In this document: piece after piece, positions 43,388 to 52,905 of the stretch
How positions within the stretch are numbered: position 1 is the stretch's first letter
How the letters are laid out: each line of letters starts with the position of its first letter
Source of the DNA: Brevibacterium limosum
GTDB lineage: Bacteria; Actinomycetota; Actinomycetes; Actinomycetales; Brevibacteriaceae
NCBI RefSeq assembly: GCF_011617705.1
Contig: NZ_CP050154.1
Span: 3,162,001-3,226,000, forward strand
Direction: 5' to 3'
DNA: 64,000 bases
Notes under the pieces: generated by a model
What the model was told of the DNA's origin: nothing
Seen by the model: only the letters and a program-made list of their open reading frames with translations
The model's database searches: none
Program-made: the position numbers and the translations under genes

Positions 43388-44212
43388 TCAGAGCTCGACT
43401 TGGCGATTGACGTCCTTGTACAGCAGGTAGCGGAAGCGTCCCGGCCCGCCCGCGTAGCAGGCCTGCGGACAGAATGCGCGCATGGAGATGAAGTCGCCCT
43501 CCTGCACCTCGACCCAGTCGCCGTTGAGGCGGTAGACGGCCTTGCCCTCGAGCACGTACAGCCCGTGCTCCATCTCGTGGGTCTCCGCGAACGGGATGAC
43601 CGCCCCGGCTTCGAAGGTGACGATGTTGACGTGCATGTCGTAGGCGAGGTCGTCCGGGTCGAGCGGACGGGTCGTGCGCCAGCGCCCATCGGTGCCCGGC
43701 ATCGGCGAGGGCTCGACATCGGCGTCGTTGCCGAACTTCGCCTCAGGGGTCAGCCCGGCCACGGGCTGATAGCGTTTGCGCACCCAATGGAAGCGGGCCG
43801 CCTCGGTGCCGGTGGACCTCGCCGACCACGACGAACCGGCGGGCAGGAACGCGAACCCACCGGGGGTCAGCGTGTGCGCGGTGCCTTCATGGGTGACCTC
43901 GAGCCGACCGGCCATGACGAAGAGGAATCCCTCGACCTCGGGCTGTGGCTCCGGCGCTTGCGCGCCGCCGCCGGGGGCGACTTCGAGGATCGTCTGCGAG
44001 AATGTCACCGCTCCCCCGGCCACGGGCTTGCTCAGCACCCACGACCGGGTCCCGGTCCACTCGGGCAGGTTCGAGGTGACGATATCGCGCAGCACTCCGC
44101 GCGGGATGACCGTATAGGCCTCGGTGACGAGGGCGCGGTCGGTGAGCAGATCGGACTGGGGCGGGTGCCCGCCGGTCGGGGCCCAGTAGGTGTACGGATC
44201 GGTCGTCGTCAT
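43388..44212 (-). CDS. allE: (S)-ureidoglycine aminohydrolase
   Basis: 274 residues, a double cupin. It converts ureidoglycine, the product of allantoate hydrolysis, to ureidoglycolate and ammonia in the manganese-dependent ureide pathway. The second cupin holds AETHEMEHGLYVLEGKAVYR, in which E, H and E are metal ligands, then the family end GDFISMRAFCPQACYAGGPG and RYLLYKDVNR. The first cupin has EGFLFVMAGRLEVTHEG. Third gene of the unit malic enzyme, DUF6986, allE, 34 bases after the DUF6986 stop. Expected control is from the operator region at 47067-47150. Confidence 0.92.
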   Translation of the reverse strand: MTTTDPYTYWAPTGGHPPQSDLLTDRALVTEAYTVIPRGVLRDIVTSNLPEWTGTRSWVLSKPVAGGAVTFSQTILEVAPGGGAQAPEPQPEVEGFLFVMAGRLEVTHEGTAHTLTPGGFAFLPAGSSWSARSTGTEAARFHWVRKRYQPVAGLTPEAKFGNDADVEPSPMPGTDGRWRTTRPLDPDDLAYDMHVNIVTFEAGAVIPFAETHEMEHGLYVLEGKAVYRLNGDWVEVQEGDFISMRAFCPQACYAGGPGRFRYLLYKDVNRQVEL

Positions 44213-44246
44213 GGATGGAGTCTCCTTCGGTCGGTGGTCAGTCTGC

Positions 44247-45560
44247 TCAGTCGAGCGAGCCGGTGCGGGCCAGCTGCCCGAGCTGGGTGAGGCTGAGGTT
44301 CGTCCGCGAGGTCACGAACTCCTCGGTGTGGGCTCCGCAGACGAGGCCCCGGTCGAGGTAGCGGGCGAGCGCCTTCGCTGTGGCGGGTTCGTCGAGGACG
44401 GTCGAATCCGCCTTGAACACGTAGTCGTGCAGGCGCTGAGCCGCCCGTGCCCCGCCTTCGCGGTAGAAGGCGAAGGTCGCTAAGAACCGGGTCGGCAGCT
44501 GGTGCGGGTGCAGATCCCAGCCCTGGTAGATCCCCCGCTTGAGGTGGCGGCGGACGAGTCCGGCGTGCAGTGCCCACGCGTGGTGGACCTCTGCGGGTTC
44601 GCCGAGCGGGAGGATGTTCGTCGACCCGTCGGAGAGGTGGACTCCGGTGCCGGCGACGGCGAGCATCATCTGGTTCTTCGCGAAATCGGCGACCGGATGG
44701 TCCATCGCCTGGTAGGCCGCGGCCACGCCCATCGATGCGGAATAGTCGTAGGTGCCGTAGTGCAGCGAGGTCACGCGCCCGGCTCCGGCCTGCAGCGCCG
44801 TCGCCAGCGGAACGGTGCCGTCGGCGGCGAGGACGAGCTGCGGGGTCTCGACCTGGATCTCGAAGGTGATCGTCCCCTCGCCGAGGTTGTGCTCGGCTTC
44901 CAGCGCACGGGAGGCGAGCACCATCGCCCGCACTTGGTCGACGGTGCTGACCTTCGGCAGGGTGAGCACGAGGTTGTCCGGCAGCTGACCGCCGGCCTCG
45001 ATGAGTTCGGACAGGAACAGATCGAGAGTGCGCAGACCGCGTTCCCGGGTCGCTGACTCCATGCATTTGAAGCGGATGCCGACGAAGCCGGGGGCTCCCT
45101 TCTGGGTGCGGCCGGCCACCGCATCCCGGGCGGCCTGGGCGACCCAGCGGTCCTCGGTGTCATCGCCCTGGTCGCCGAATCCGTCCTCGAAGTCCAGGCG
45201 CAGGTCCTCGATCGGTTCGCGCTCGAGCTTCGCGGTGACCGCCTCGGCGAGGAGTTCGGCCTCCCTGGCCACCTGGTGGATGCTGGGCCCCTGGCCCGGG
45301 ATCGCGGGACCGGTCTCCTTCCGGGCGGCGGTGATGACGCGTTCGGCCAGCTGGAGCATTCCGCCATGGGCCTCGACGCATTCGAGCGCCTGCTGCCCCC
45401 ACCGATACGGCAGGTTCGCACTCGTGCGGTCGCCGGGCACATACACGGTGTGCACGGGTTGACGGACGTCGCGGTCGCCGGGATACGCGGTCGTCAGGAG
45501 CTCGTCCGTGTCCCCCAGCAGTGAGTCGATATCGGTCAGTGTTGATCGTTCCACTTTCAC
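44247..45560 (-). CDS. DUF6986 protein, CitE/HpcH-like aldolase superfamily (candidate malate synthase)
   Basis: 437 residues with a HpcH/HpaI-citrate lyase type TIM barrel. Likely metal ligands lie in LRLDFEDGFGD (121-130) and at Glu238 in IQVETPQLVLAADG. Also present are SLHYGTYDYSASMG and the late GIYQGWDLHPHQLPTRFLA, similar to the GKWDLHP-like turn of CitE and malate synthases. Proteins of this barrel condense or cleave acyl-CoA and glyoxylate. It sits between malic enzyme and ureidoglycine aminohydrolase, so making malate from acetyl-CoA and glyoxylate is attractive. This is inference; the family has no proven function that I know of. Confidence 0.75.
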   Translation of the reverse strand: MKVERSTLTDIDSLLGDTDELLTTAYPGDRDVRQPVHTVYVPGDRTSANLPYRWGQQALECVEAHGGMLQLAERVITAARKETGPAIPGQGPSIHQVAREAELLAEAVTAKLEREPIEDLRLDFEDGFGDQGDDTEDRWVAQAARDAVAGRTQKGAPGFVGIRFKCMESATRERGLRTLDLFLSELIEAGGQLPDNLVLTLPKVSTVDQVRAMVLASRALEAEHNLGEGTITFEIQVETPQLVLAADGTVPLATALQAGAGRVTSLHYGTYDYSASMGVAAAYQAMDHPVADFAKNQMMLAVAGTGVHLSDGSTNILPLGEPAEVHHAWALHAGLVRRHLKRGIYQGWDLHPHQLPTRFLATFAFYREGGARAAQRLHDYVFKADSTVLDEPATAKALARYLDRGLVCGAHTEEFVTSRTNLSLTQLGQLARTGSLD

Positions 45561-45662
45561 ATCCTCTTTCTGTGCACGGGGTTCGACGGCGAGGCGGCGG
45601 CGCCCGGCCTGGCCTCATTGTCTCTCATTGTCCGCCGCCGGGCACGGAGACTCTCTGGGGTT

Positions 45663-47042
45663 TCAGGACGAGACCGCCGCGACCGCCTCGGCGACCTTCT
45701 TCGCGACCTCCGGATCGAACACGGAGGGGATGACATAGCCGGGGTGGAGTTCGTCCTCGGGGATGCACGAGGCGATCGCGTCGGCCGCGGCGACCATGAT
45801 GTTCTCGTCGACATCGCGGGCTTCGGCGTCGAGGAGTCCGCGGAAGATCCCGGGGAAGGCGAGCACGTTGTTGATCTGGTTCGGGAAGTCGCTGCGGCCG
45901 GTGGCCACCACAGCCGCGTGCTCAGCCGCCTCGGCGGGGTCCACCTCGGGGTCGGGATTGGCCATGGCGAAGACCAGCGCACCGTCGTTCATCGCCGCGA
46001 TATCGTCACCGCCCAGCACATTCGGGGCGGAGACGCCGATGAACGCGTCCGCGCCGACGACGGCTTCCTTGAGAGTGCCGGTGAAGCCCTCGGGATTCGT
46101 GTTCGCCTGCAGCCATCTCTTTTGCTCGGTGTCCACGCGCGAGTCCGGGCCGATCGCGCCGTCGCGGCCGCAGGCGATGATGTTCGCGGCGCCGGCGACC
46201 TGGAGGAGGCGGATGATGGCGTTGCCGGCCGCGCCGACTCCGGAGACGACGATGCGCAGATCCTCGATCTTCTTGTCCACGACCTTGAGCGCGTTCTTCA
46301 AGGCGGCGAGGGTGACGACGCCGGTGCCGTGCTGGTCGTCGTGGAAGACGGGGATATCGAGTTCGGCGCGCAGCCGGGCCTCGATCTCGAAGCAGCGCGG
46401 GGCGGCGATGTCCTCGAGGTTGATTCCGCCGTAGGCCGGGGCGATGGCCTTGCAGATCGAGATGATCTCCTCGGTGTCCTTCGTATCGAGAGCCACCGGC
46501 CAGGCGTCGACATCGGCGAACTGCTTGAACAGCACGGCCTTGCCCTCCATCACCGGCATGGCCGCCTCGGGGCCGATATCGCCGAGGCCGAGCACCGCGG
46601 TGCCGTCGGTGACCACGGCGACGGTGTTGCGTTTGATCGTCAGCCGGCGGGCATCCTCCTTGTTCTCCGCGATCGCCTTGCACACGCGTGCCACGCCGGG
46701 CGTGTAGGCGCGGGAGAGGTCGTCGCGGTTGCGCAGGGGAACCTTCGGGGCGGATTCGAGCTTCCCGCCGAGGTGGAGGAGGAAGGTCCGGTCCGAGACC
46801 TTGCGGACATCGACTCCGGGCAAAGCTTCGAGAGCGTCGGAGACCTCGTCGGCATGAGCGACGTCGCGGGTATCGGCGCTGACGTCGATGATGACCGCGT
46901 GCGGAGTGGACTCGACGACGTCGAGGGCGGTGACTGACGCACCGGCGGCGGCGGCCGCGGCGACGAGGTCGGAGGTCGTGGCCCTCCCGACCTCAGTGCC
47001 GACGCGCAGAGTGATGGAATATCCCGGGCTGGTGGCGACCAT
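45663..47042 (-). CDS. NAD(P)-dependent malic enzyme with N-terminal ACT-like domain
   Basis: 459 residues; decarboxylates malate to pyruvate. Residues 1-80 form an ACT-like regulatory domain ([20 protein letters not shown]). The catalytic core has [16 protein letters not shown] with the general acid Tyr, [20 protein letters not shown], the metal site [11 protein letters not shown] and the nucleotide motif [12 protein letters not shown]. The ATG at 47042 is chosen because AAGGAGG lies close upstream; the longer frame to 47066 lacks one. First gene of the operon with DUF6986 and allE, behind operator-like boxes shared with other purine-catabolism promoters. Confidence 0.92.
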   Translation of the reverse strand: MVATSPGYSITLRVGTEVGRATTSDLVAAAAAAGASVTALDVVESTPHAVIIDVSADTRDVAHADEVSDALEALPGVDVRKVSDRTFLLHLGGKLESAPKVPLRNRDDLSRAYTPGVARVCKAIAENKEDARRLTIKRNTVAVVTDGTAVLGLGDIGPEAAMPVMEGKAVLFKQFADVDAWPVALDTKDTEEIISICKAIAPAYGGINLEDIAAPRCFEIEARLRAELDIPVFHDDQHGTGVVTLAALKNALKVVDKKIEDLRIVVSGVGAAGNAIIRLLQVAGAANIIACGRDGAIGPDSRVDTEQKRWLQANTNPEGFTGTLKEAVVGADAFIGVSAPNVLGGDDIAAMNDGALVFAMANPDPEVDPAEAAEHAAVVATGRSDFPNQINNVLAFPGIFRGLLDAEARDVDENIMVAAADAIASCIPEDELHPGYVIPSVFDPEVAKKVAEAVAAVSS

Positions 47043-47066
47043 GAGCAATATCCTCCTTGATATCAA

Positions 47067-47085
47067 GTTTCCGTATTATGGTAAC
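47067..47085. promoter_or_regulatory. Predicted IclR-type operator, malic enzyme promoter
   Basis: GTTTCCGTATTATGGTAAC is a near-perfect inverted repeat (GTTnCC/GGnAAC). The same core TTCCGTATnnTGG occurs at 52833-52847 and 60890-60904. It lies 25-43 bases before the malic enzyme start. Confidence 0.6.
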
Positions 47086-47096
47086 TAACTTTTGCC

Positions 47097-47150
47097 TAGT
47101 GGAAATTCTAGCTGGTGTCCGTGGATTCGGAAAGTTTCTTCCATTTCAGG
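47097..47150. promoter_or_regulatory. Additional IclR-type boxes between malic enzyme and iclR genes
   Basis: TAGTGGAAATT (47099-47109 region) and TTCCATTTCAGG (47139-47150) resemble the halves of the box at 47067. The second resembles the TTCCATTTCGTG box at 60911-60922. They lie 55-108 bases before the iclR start, which would allow autoregulation. Confidence 0.45.
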
Positions 47151-47204
47151 ACTAGACTGAACGGAGTTTCACCGCCGAGACTCCCCACAGATTAAGGAAT
47201 ATCG

Positions 47205-47984
47205 ATGAGCAGCAACGACACCCCGGCGATCCGCCAGTCCAAGGGCGGTGTGCAGTCCGTCGAACGTGCGTTCGGACTGCTTGAGTGCATTGCGAACTCC
47301 GCGGGCTCGGCGACGCTGAGCCATATCGCCGCGGACGTCAACCTGCCCCTGCCGACGATCCACCGTCTGCTCAACACCCTGGTCAATCTCGGCGTGGTCC
47401 GACAGCTGCCCGATCGCGGATATGCGCTCGGGCCCGGGCTGGTCCGCCTCGGCGATATCGCCGGCTCGCAGCTCGGCGCGATCGCCCGTCCCTATCTGCG
47501 GGACCTCGTCGCCGAGCTCGGAGAGTCGGCGAATGTGGCCACGATGGACGGAGACATGGTCGTCTACGTCGATCAGGTCGCCTCGGAGCGGCAGATGCGG
47601 ATGTTCACCGAGGTGGGACGCCGCGCGCACATGCACGCCACCGGGGTCGGCAAAGCCATCCTCGCGGGGCTCGAATCCGAGCAGGTCCGGCATATCGCCA
47701 CCACCGCCGGCATGCCCACTCCCACGGAGTTCAGCATCGGAACGATCGGCGATCTCGAGGCCGAGCTGAGCCGCATCCGTGCGCGCGGCTATGCCATCGA
47801 CGAGCAGGAGCAGGAGCTCGGGGTGCGCTGCTTCGCCATGGCCATCCCCGACGCCCCCGCCCCCTTGGCGATCTCCGTCTCCGGTCCGATCAGCCGCGTC
47901 GATCAGTCGTTCGCCGATCGCGCCGTACCCCTGCTCAAAGATGCGGCCGCCCGCATCTCCGCAGAGATGCAGAGCGGCCGCTGA
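47205..47984 (+). CDS. IclR-family transcriptional regulator (probable purine/ureide regulator)
   Basis: 259 residues. The N-terminal winged helix-turn-helix (15-75) has VQSVERAFGLLECIANSAG and the recognition helix LPTIHRLLNTLVNLG. The effector domain (85-255) has the IclR signature around MHATGVGKAILAG and the late block ELGVRCFAMAIPDAPAPLAI. In E. coli (AllR) and Streptomyces (AllR), IclR proteins bind glyoxylate or allantoate-related effectors and repress ureide genes. It stands divergently beside the malic enzyme, DUF6986, allE operon and among urate genes, so the same role is inferred. Confidence 0.9.
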   Translation: MSSNDTPAIRQSKGGVQSVERAFGLLECIANSAGSATLSHIAADVNLPLPTIHRLLNTLVNLGVVRQLPDRGYALGPGLVRLGDIAGSQLGAIARPYLRDLVAELGESANVATMDGDMVVYVDQVASERQMRMFTEVGRRAHMHATGVGKAILAGLESEQVRHIATTAGMPTPTEFSIGTIGDLEAELSRIRARGYAIDEQEQELGVRCFAMAIPDAPAPLAISVSGPISRVDQSFADRAVPLLKDAAARISAEMQSGR

Positions 47985-48010
47985 ACCTGCTCCCGTTGCT
48001 TCGAACCGGG

Positions 48011-50758
48011 TCAGGAGTCTCCGCCGGCCGTTCCCGAGGTGCCGGCATTGGCATCGCCCAGACGATAGCGTCGAGCCGCCTCGGCGGGAACGGATCGGTC
48101 GATCTCACCGCGCTTGGCGAGCAGCTGCAGGGTGCGCACGACCATCGAATGGGCGTCGATCTTGAAGTGCCGGCGGGCGGCGGCCCGAGTGTCGGAGAAG
48201 CCGAACCCGTCGGCGCCGAGGGTCGCGAAGTCGTGGTCCAGGTACGGCCGGATGAGGTCCGGCTGGGTGGAGTCGAAATCGCTCGTGGCCACGATCGGGC
48301 CAGGCTGTCCGTCCAGCTTCCGGCGCACATAGGGCACGCGTTCCGCGGTCTCGGCGTCACCGTCTGCGGCGGTCAGCTCCGCCGCTTCGCATTCGAGTCC
48401 GTCACGGCGCAGCTGCGCCCATGAGGTCACCGACCACACGGCGGCGTCGACGCCCCAATCGGCGGCGAGCAGGTCCCGGGCCTCGAGCGCCCAGGGCACG
48501 GCCACACCGGAAGCGAGCAGCTGCGCGTGCGGACGGTCGCCCGGAGCTGCCTCGGCGATGCGGTGGATGCCCTTGAGGATGCCCTCGACGTCGACGTCCT
48601 CGGGTTCGGCCGGCTGGAGCATCGGCTCGTTGTACACGGTCAGGTAGTACATGACATTGCGCTCGTCCTCGCCGAGGTCGTGCTCACCGTACATGCGGTG
48701 CAGACCGTCGCGGACGATGTGTCCGATCTCGTAGCCGTAGGCCGGATCATAGACGCGCACGGCCGGGTTCGTGGCCGCGAGCACCGGGGAATGCCCGTCG
48801 GCATGCTGCAGCCCCTCGCCGGTCAGAGTCGTCCGTCCGGCGGTGGCGCCGATGATGAACCCGCGCGTCATCTGGTCGCCGGCGGCCCAGAAGGCGTCTC
48901 CGGTGCGCTGGAACCCGAACATCGAGTAGAACACGTAGATCGGAATCATCGGTTCGCCGTGGGTGGAGTACGCGGTGCCCGCGGCGGTGAACCCGGCGGC
49001 GGCACCGGCCTCGTTGATGCCCACGTGGAGGAGCTGACCGGAAGTCGCCTCCTTGTACGAGAGGAACATCTCGCGGTCGACGGCGAGGTAGTTCTGCCCG
49101 TTCGGGTTGTAGATCTTCGCGGTCGGGAAGAACGCGTCGATGCCGAAGGTGCGGGCCTCATCGGGGATGATGGGCACGATCCGCTCGCCCAGCCCCTTCT
49201 CTCGCATGAGGTCCTTGAGCAGCCGGACGAAGGCCATGGTCGAGGCGGCCATCTGCTGGCCCGAACCCTTCTTCGTCTGCGCGAACGCCTTGTCGCTGGG
49301 AGCGGGCAGGGTGATCCGATTGTTTTCCGGCTTCCTCTCCGGCACGAATCCGCCGAGCTGGCGCCGCCGGTCGAGCATGTACCGGATCTCCTCGGAGTCC
49401 TGTCCCGGGTGATAGTAGGGCACCGCATACGGGTCCTCGTCGATGACCTTGTCGCTGATCGGGATGTCCATCCGGTCGCGGAAGGCCTTGACGTCGTCGG
49501 CGGTGAACTTCTTCATCTGGTGCGTGGCGTTGCGGGACTCGAACGTCGTGCCCAGGCCGTAGCCCTTGACGGTCTGCACGAGGATGACGGTCGGCTTGCC
49601 CTTGGTGTTCACGGCCTTCTGGTAGGCGGCGAAGACCTTGTGATAGTCGTGGCCGCCGCGCTTGAGGTTCCAGATGTCGTCATCGCTCAGGTGCTCGACG
49701 AGCCCCTTCGTCGCAGGTGTCCGACCGAAGAAGTTGTCGCGGATGAATCCGCCGGATTCGGCCTTGAAGGTCTGGTAGTCACCGTCGAGGGTCTCGTTCA
49801 TGATCTTCACGAGGTCGCCGGTGCGGTCCTTGGCCAGCAGGTCGTCCCATTCGCGGCCCCACAGCACCTTGATGACGTCCCAGCCGGCGCCGGTGAAGGT
49901 CGCCTCGAGCTCCTGGACGATCTTGCCGTTTCCGCGCACGGGTCCGTCGAGACGCTGGAGGTTGCAGTTGATGACGAAGGTGAGATTGTCCAGCCCTTCG
50001 TTCGCGGCCAACTGCAGAGCGCCGCGCGATTCGGGTTCGTCCATCTCGCCGTCGCCGAGGAACGCCCACACCCGCTGATCCGAGGTGTCGGAGATGCCGC
50101 GGTTGTGGAGGTAGCGGTTCATCTGCGCCTGGTAGATCGCGTTGATCGGGCCCAGACCCATCGACACGGTCGGGAACTGCCAGAACTCCGGCATCAGCCG
50201 CGGGTGCGGATAGGAGCTCAGCCCGTGCGGGGCACGCGAGACCTCCTGCCGGAACCCGTCGAGGTCGGCCTCGGTCAGGCGGCCCTCGAGGAACGCCCTG
50301 GCGTACATTCCCGGTGAGGCATGGCCCTGGAAGAACACCTGATCGCCGCCGCCGGGATGGTCCTGACCGCGGAAGAAGTTGTTGAATCCGATTTCGTAGA
50401 GCGTGGCGGCGCCGGCGTAGGTGGAGATGTGCCCGCCCACGGAGATCTCGGGCCGCTGCGCGCGATGGACGAGCATGGCGGCGTTCCACCGCAGCCATCT
50501 GCGGAAGCGGCGCTCGACCTTCTCCTCGCCGGGATAGAACGGCTCCTGGTCAACGGGGATGGTGTTGACGTAGTCGGTGGTGGTGACCTTGGGCTGGGCG
50601 ACGGAGTTCGTGGCCGCGCGAGCGCGCAGCGCCTCCATGATCTCGCCCGCGCGCTGGGTTCCGCGCGCGTCGACGAGGCCCTCCCAGGACTCGAGCCATT
50701 CATCGACCTCTTCGTCGGTGATTCCCCTCGGACTCGCCGAGGATGTGTCCTGTGTCAT
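48011..50758 (-). CDS. aceE: Pyruvate dehydrogenase E1 component, homodimeric type
   Basis: 915 residues, full length. The thiamine diphosphate motif is [12 protein letters not shown] ... [10 protein letters not shown]. The N-terminus ([29 protein letters not shown]-like helices omitted) and [20 protein letters not shown] are typical of AceE. It decarboxylates pyruvate and acetylates the E2 lipoyl domain; E2 and E3 genes are not in the window. It lies between the IclR gene and urate oxidase, an unusual site for aceE. A hairpin at 50784-50816 separates it from urate oxidase, leaving only about 25 bases for a promoter of its own. Confidence 0.95.
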   Translation of the reverse strand: MTQDTSSASPRGITDEEVDEWLESWEGLVDARGTQRAGEIMEALRARAATNSVAQPKVTTTDYVNTIPVDQEPFYPGEEKVERRFRRWLRWNAAMLVHRAQRPEISVGGHISTYAGAATLYEIGFNNFFRGQDHPGGGDQVFFQGHASPGMYARAFLEGRLTEADLDGFRQEVSRAPHGLSSYPHPRLMPEFWQFPTVSMGLGPINAIYQAQMNRYLHNRGISDTSDQRVWAFLGDGEMDEPESRGALQLAANEGLDNLTFVINCNLQRLDGPVRGNGKIVQELEATFTGAGWDVIKVLWGREWDDLLAKDRTGDLVKIMNETLDGDYQTFKAESGGFIRDNFFGRTPATKGLVEHLSDDDIWNLKRGGHDYHKVFAAYQKAVNTKGKPTVILVQTVKGYGLGTTFESRNATHQMKKFTADDVKAFRDRMDIPISDKVIDEDPYAVPYYHPGQDSEEIRYMLDRRRQLGGFVPERKPENNRITLPAPSDKAFAQTKKGSGQQMAASTMAFVRLLKDLMREKGLGERIVPIIPDEARTFGIDAFFPTAKIYNPNGQNYLAVDREMFLSYKEATSGQLLHVGINEAGAAAGFTAAGTAYSTHGEPMIPIYVFYSMFGFQRTGDAFWAAGDQMTRGFIIGATAGRTTLTGEGLQHADGHSPVLAATNPAVRVYDPAYGYEIGHIVRDGLHRMYGEHDLGEDERNVMYYLTVYNEPMLQPAEPEDVDVEGILKGIHRIAEAAPGDRPHAQLLASGVAVPWALEARDLLAADWGVDAAVWSVTSWAQLRRDGLECEAAELTAADGDAETAERVPYVRRKLDGQPGPIVATSDFDSTQPDLIRPYLDHDFATLGADGFGFSDTRAAARRHFKIDAHSMVVRTLQLLAKRGEIDRSVPAEAARRYRLGDANAGTSGTAGGDS

Positions 50759-50783
50759 AACGGGGGTTTCCTTCTCGCAGGGT

Positions 50784-50816
50784 CCGGGCTCCCGGAACAG
50801 TACCCCGGGAGCCCGG
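50784..50816 (-). terminator. Hairpin between urate oxidase and aceE
   Basis: Perfect 12-base arms CCGGGCTCCCGG (50784-50795) and CCGGGAGCCCGG (50805-50816) enclose a nine-base loop. There is no T-run on the minus strand. It may end the urate oxidase mRNA or act as a partial terminator into aceE. Confidence 0.55.
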
Positions 50817-50854
50817 AGATGGAAAGTCCTGTCTCAGCAGGTGATGTTCAGATC

Positions 50855-51739
50855 TCAGCAGAAGCCGGCGACCTGCGCCCACGCGTCCTTGTTCTCGTCG
50901 ACGCCTTCGCGGGTGAAGGTGGCTTCGATGAGGCCGTAGGGGCGGTCGGCGACGATGAAGACCTCGTTCGGGTTCTCGAGGCCGAAGCGTTCGATGTCAT
51001 AGAGGAAGTGGTGCTTGTTCGGGCAGGAGAAGCGGATCTCGTCGATCTCCGGCACGGCCTCGATGACCTTCTCGCCCATCTGGTAGAGCGTGTGCTGCAG
51101 GGCGTGGGAGAAGTGGTCGGTGAAGGAGTCGAGGATGATGTCCTTGACCTTGGTGTACACGGCTTCGAAGTCGAGTTCGGTGGTGTTGTAGATCCACCGC
51201 GTGGCGATATCCGTGGCCAGGATCCGGTCGTCGGTCTCCGGCAGCGTCGTGTACTTGTCCTTCGGATAGCCGACGAAGCCCGATTCCGTGGTCTTTAGCA
51301 CGGTGAGTCCGTTGAAGCCGGAGATCAGCGTGTCCTTGTCGCCGTCGCGGGTGAACACGACGGTGCGGACCTCGGGGGCGGACTTGAAGAACGAATGCTG
51401 ATGGTCGTTGATCCGATCCCAGCCGTATTCTTCGGCCTCCCAGCGTCCGCCGGTGACCCAGTCGAAACTCGACGTGAAATGGTCGGCCAGGCCCATGAGG
51501 AACTGTTCGGGCGAGCTCACGCCCAGCTCCTTGGCCTTCGCGAAGACCGTGTTCTTCTGAGTGTCGGTGGCGACGACGTGTTCGTTGTTGCCTTCGGTGT
51601 GGGCGGTCTCGAAGTCGCCCCACAGCTGCGAGGTGACGTTGAGATCGCGGATCTCGTGGCGGTCGCTGTCGCGGTAGACCCGCATGAGTCGGTTCTCCGC
51701 CTTGCCGTACTGGTTCGATGTCAGTCGGACCTTGCTCAT
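50855..51739 (-). CDS. uox: Urate oxidase (uricase)
   Basis: 294 residues; oxidises urate to 5-hydroxyisourate without a cofactor. It has the tandem T-fold motifs: YGKAENRLMRVYRDSDRHEI (with the active-site Lys region), the Thr in VVATDTQKNTVFAKAKE, the Phe/Arg substrate patch WVTGGRWEAEEYGWDRINDH (read in parts) and SCPNKHHFLYDIERFGL. The C-terminus ends AGFC and not the SKL peroxisomal tag of eukaryotes. Third in the unit uraD, uraH, uox, 155 bases after uraH. Confidence 0.95.
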   Translation of the reverse strand: MSKVRLTSNQYGKAENRLMRVYRDSDRHEIRDLNVTSQLWGDFETAHTEGNNEHVVATDTQKNTVFAKAKELGVSSPEQFLMGLADHFTSSFDWVTGGRWEAEEYGWDRINDHQHSFFKSAPEVRTVVFTRDGDKDTLISGFNGLTVLKTTESGFVGYPKDKYTTLPETDDRILATDIATRWIYNTTELDFEAVYTKVKDIILDSFTDHFSHALQHTLYQMGEKVIEAVPEIDEIRFSCPNKHHFLYDIERFGLENPNEVFIVADRPYGLIEATFTREGVDENKDAWAQVAGFC

Positions 51740-51894
51740 TTTCTTCCTCCAGTTCGTCGGCGTGCGAGCCTCCGCACACCGTGACCATTCGATTGGCGAG
51801 GCCAGCCGGGACGAACCGGGCGGCTTCGGCGGTTTGTTGAGGATGGAGATCCTGCAGGGGGCCTGCTTCCCCTGATGGCGACTGCGGGTGCGGC

Positions 51895-52218
51895 TCAGCT
51901 GCCGCGGTAGGTGCTGTAGGCGAAGGGGCTGAGCAGCAGCGGAATGTGATAATGCGCCTGCCCGGCCTGGACGGTGAAGTCGATGGTGACCACCGGGTGG
52001 AAGTGATCGATCTCCCGGGCCGCGAAGTACTCGCCGGTGCCGAAGACGATCCGGTAGTCCCCCGGCTCGAGGTGGTCGGGGCCGAAGTCGGAGACTCTCC
52101 CGTTGTCATCGGTGCGGGCCGAGACGATGACCTCGTCCCCGGAGTGGAGAGTGACCTCGAGGTCGGCGGCCGGGGTGCCGACCATCGAGTCGAGTGCGTG
52201 GGCGGTGATGAAGCTCAT
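51895..52218 (-). CDS. uraH: 5-hydroxyisourate hydrolase (transthyretin-like)
   Basis: 107 residues, the second enzyme after urate oxidase; opens 5-hydroxyisourate to OHCU. The catalytic His is in ITAHALDSMVGTPA, with DHFHPVVTIDF in the middle and the diagnostic C-terminal YRGS. Its start overlaps the uraD stop by four bases. Confidence 0.95.
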   Translation of the reverse strand: MSFITAHALDSMVGTPAADLEVTLHSGDEVIVSARTDDNGRVSDFGPDHLEPGDYRIVFGTGEYFAAREIDHFHPVVTIDFTVQAGQAHYHIPLLLSPFAYSTYRGS

Positions 52219-52706
52219 GAGAGGATCCCTTCGAGTCTGAGTTCGGCGATCTGGATGAGCTGCTGCCCGACCTCGGCGGTCTCATCCTCTTCGGTGTTGT
52301 CCATGCGGCGCTGCAGTTCGGAGAGGATCTCCTCGGGGGTGCGACCGGCGGCGCGGATGAGGAACACGCGGTCGAAGCGGGCTTCGTAGGCGGCGTTCCC
52401 GGCGGCGAGCTGGGTCTGCACGTCTGCTTCGAGGGTGCCGAGGCCGGCCTGCTCGCGGCTCGAGTGGGCCGCCTCGGCGCTCTCCCCCGTCGCCTTCTCA
52501 CCGATGCGCGGATGATGAGACATGGCCGCGTCGATCTCGGCGGTGGTCAGCGGTGCGGCGGCACGCGACGCGGCCGTGGCGGCGTCGAGGTCGGCCAGGG
52601 GGCGGGCGTCGACGACCGCGTCGATCCACCGGTCGACGTCGAGGCAGGGACGCAGAATTCCGCGGGCATCATCGGCTGGGAGTCGATTGAACTCGGCCAG
52701 GTCCAC
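52215..52706 (-). CDS. uraD: OHCU decarboxylase
   Basis: 163 residues; decarboxylates 2-oxo-4-hydroxy-4-carboxy-5-ureidoimidazoline to S-allantoin. It has the catalytic His in AAMSHHPRIGEKATG, then SSREQAGL, YEARFDRVFLIRAAGRTPEE (the FLI.AAGR box) and the acidic end. GTG start with AAGGAGG six bases before it. First gene of the urate operon, reading away from the operator region at 52743-52848. Confidence 0.94.
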   Translation of the reverse strand: MDLAEFNRLPADDARGILRPCLDVDRWIDAVVDARPLADLDAATAASRAAAPLTTAEIDAAMSHHPRIGEKATGESAEAAHSSREQAGLGTLEADVQTQLAAGNAAYEARFDRVFLIRAAGRTPEEILSELQRRMDNTEEDETAEVGQQLIQIAELRLEGILS

Positions 52707-52742
52707 GGTGACCTCCTTGGCAGGCGCTGAATGACTTTCACG

Positions 52743-52764
52743 GTTCGGAATACCATTTCCGAAC
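52743..52764. promoter_or_regulatory. Perfect inverted repeat before uraD
   Basis: Eight-base arms GTTCGGAA (52743-52750) and TTCCGAAC (52757-52764) are separated by TACCAT. It lies 37-58 bases before the uraD start and is a strong operator candidate. It shares only the TTCC/GGAA element with the TTCCGTAT boxes, so a different or related regulator may bind. Confidence 0.6.
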
Positions 52765-52814
52765 GACTGCTCCGAGTCTGCTGGGCGCCATCGGCAATGT
52801 CAAATTGCTCACAC

Positions 52815-52848
52815 ATTACTGTGGAAACTTTCTTCCGTATGGTGGATA
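52815..52848. promoter_or_regulatory. Predicted paired IclR-type operator before glycerate kinase
   Basis: TTCCGTATGGTGGATA (52833-52848) matches the core seen at 47069 and 60890. Just upstream, ACTGTGGAAAC (52819-52829) is a reverse-oriented half box. They lie 58-91 bases before the glycerate kinase start in the divergent region with uraD. Confidence 0.6.
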
Positions 52849-52905
52849 CTGGTCGTGTGGCAACCGCCGCACACCCGGCCATCGACGATGAGGTTGAATG
52901 AGTGC

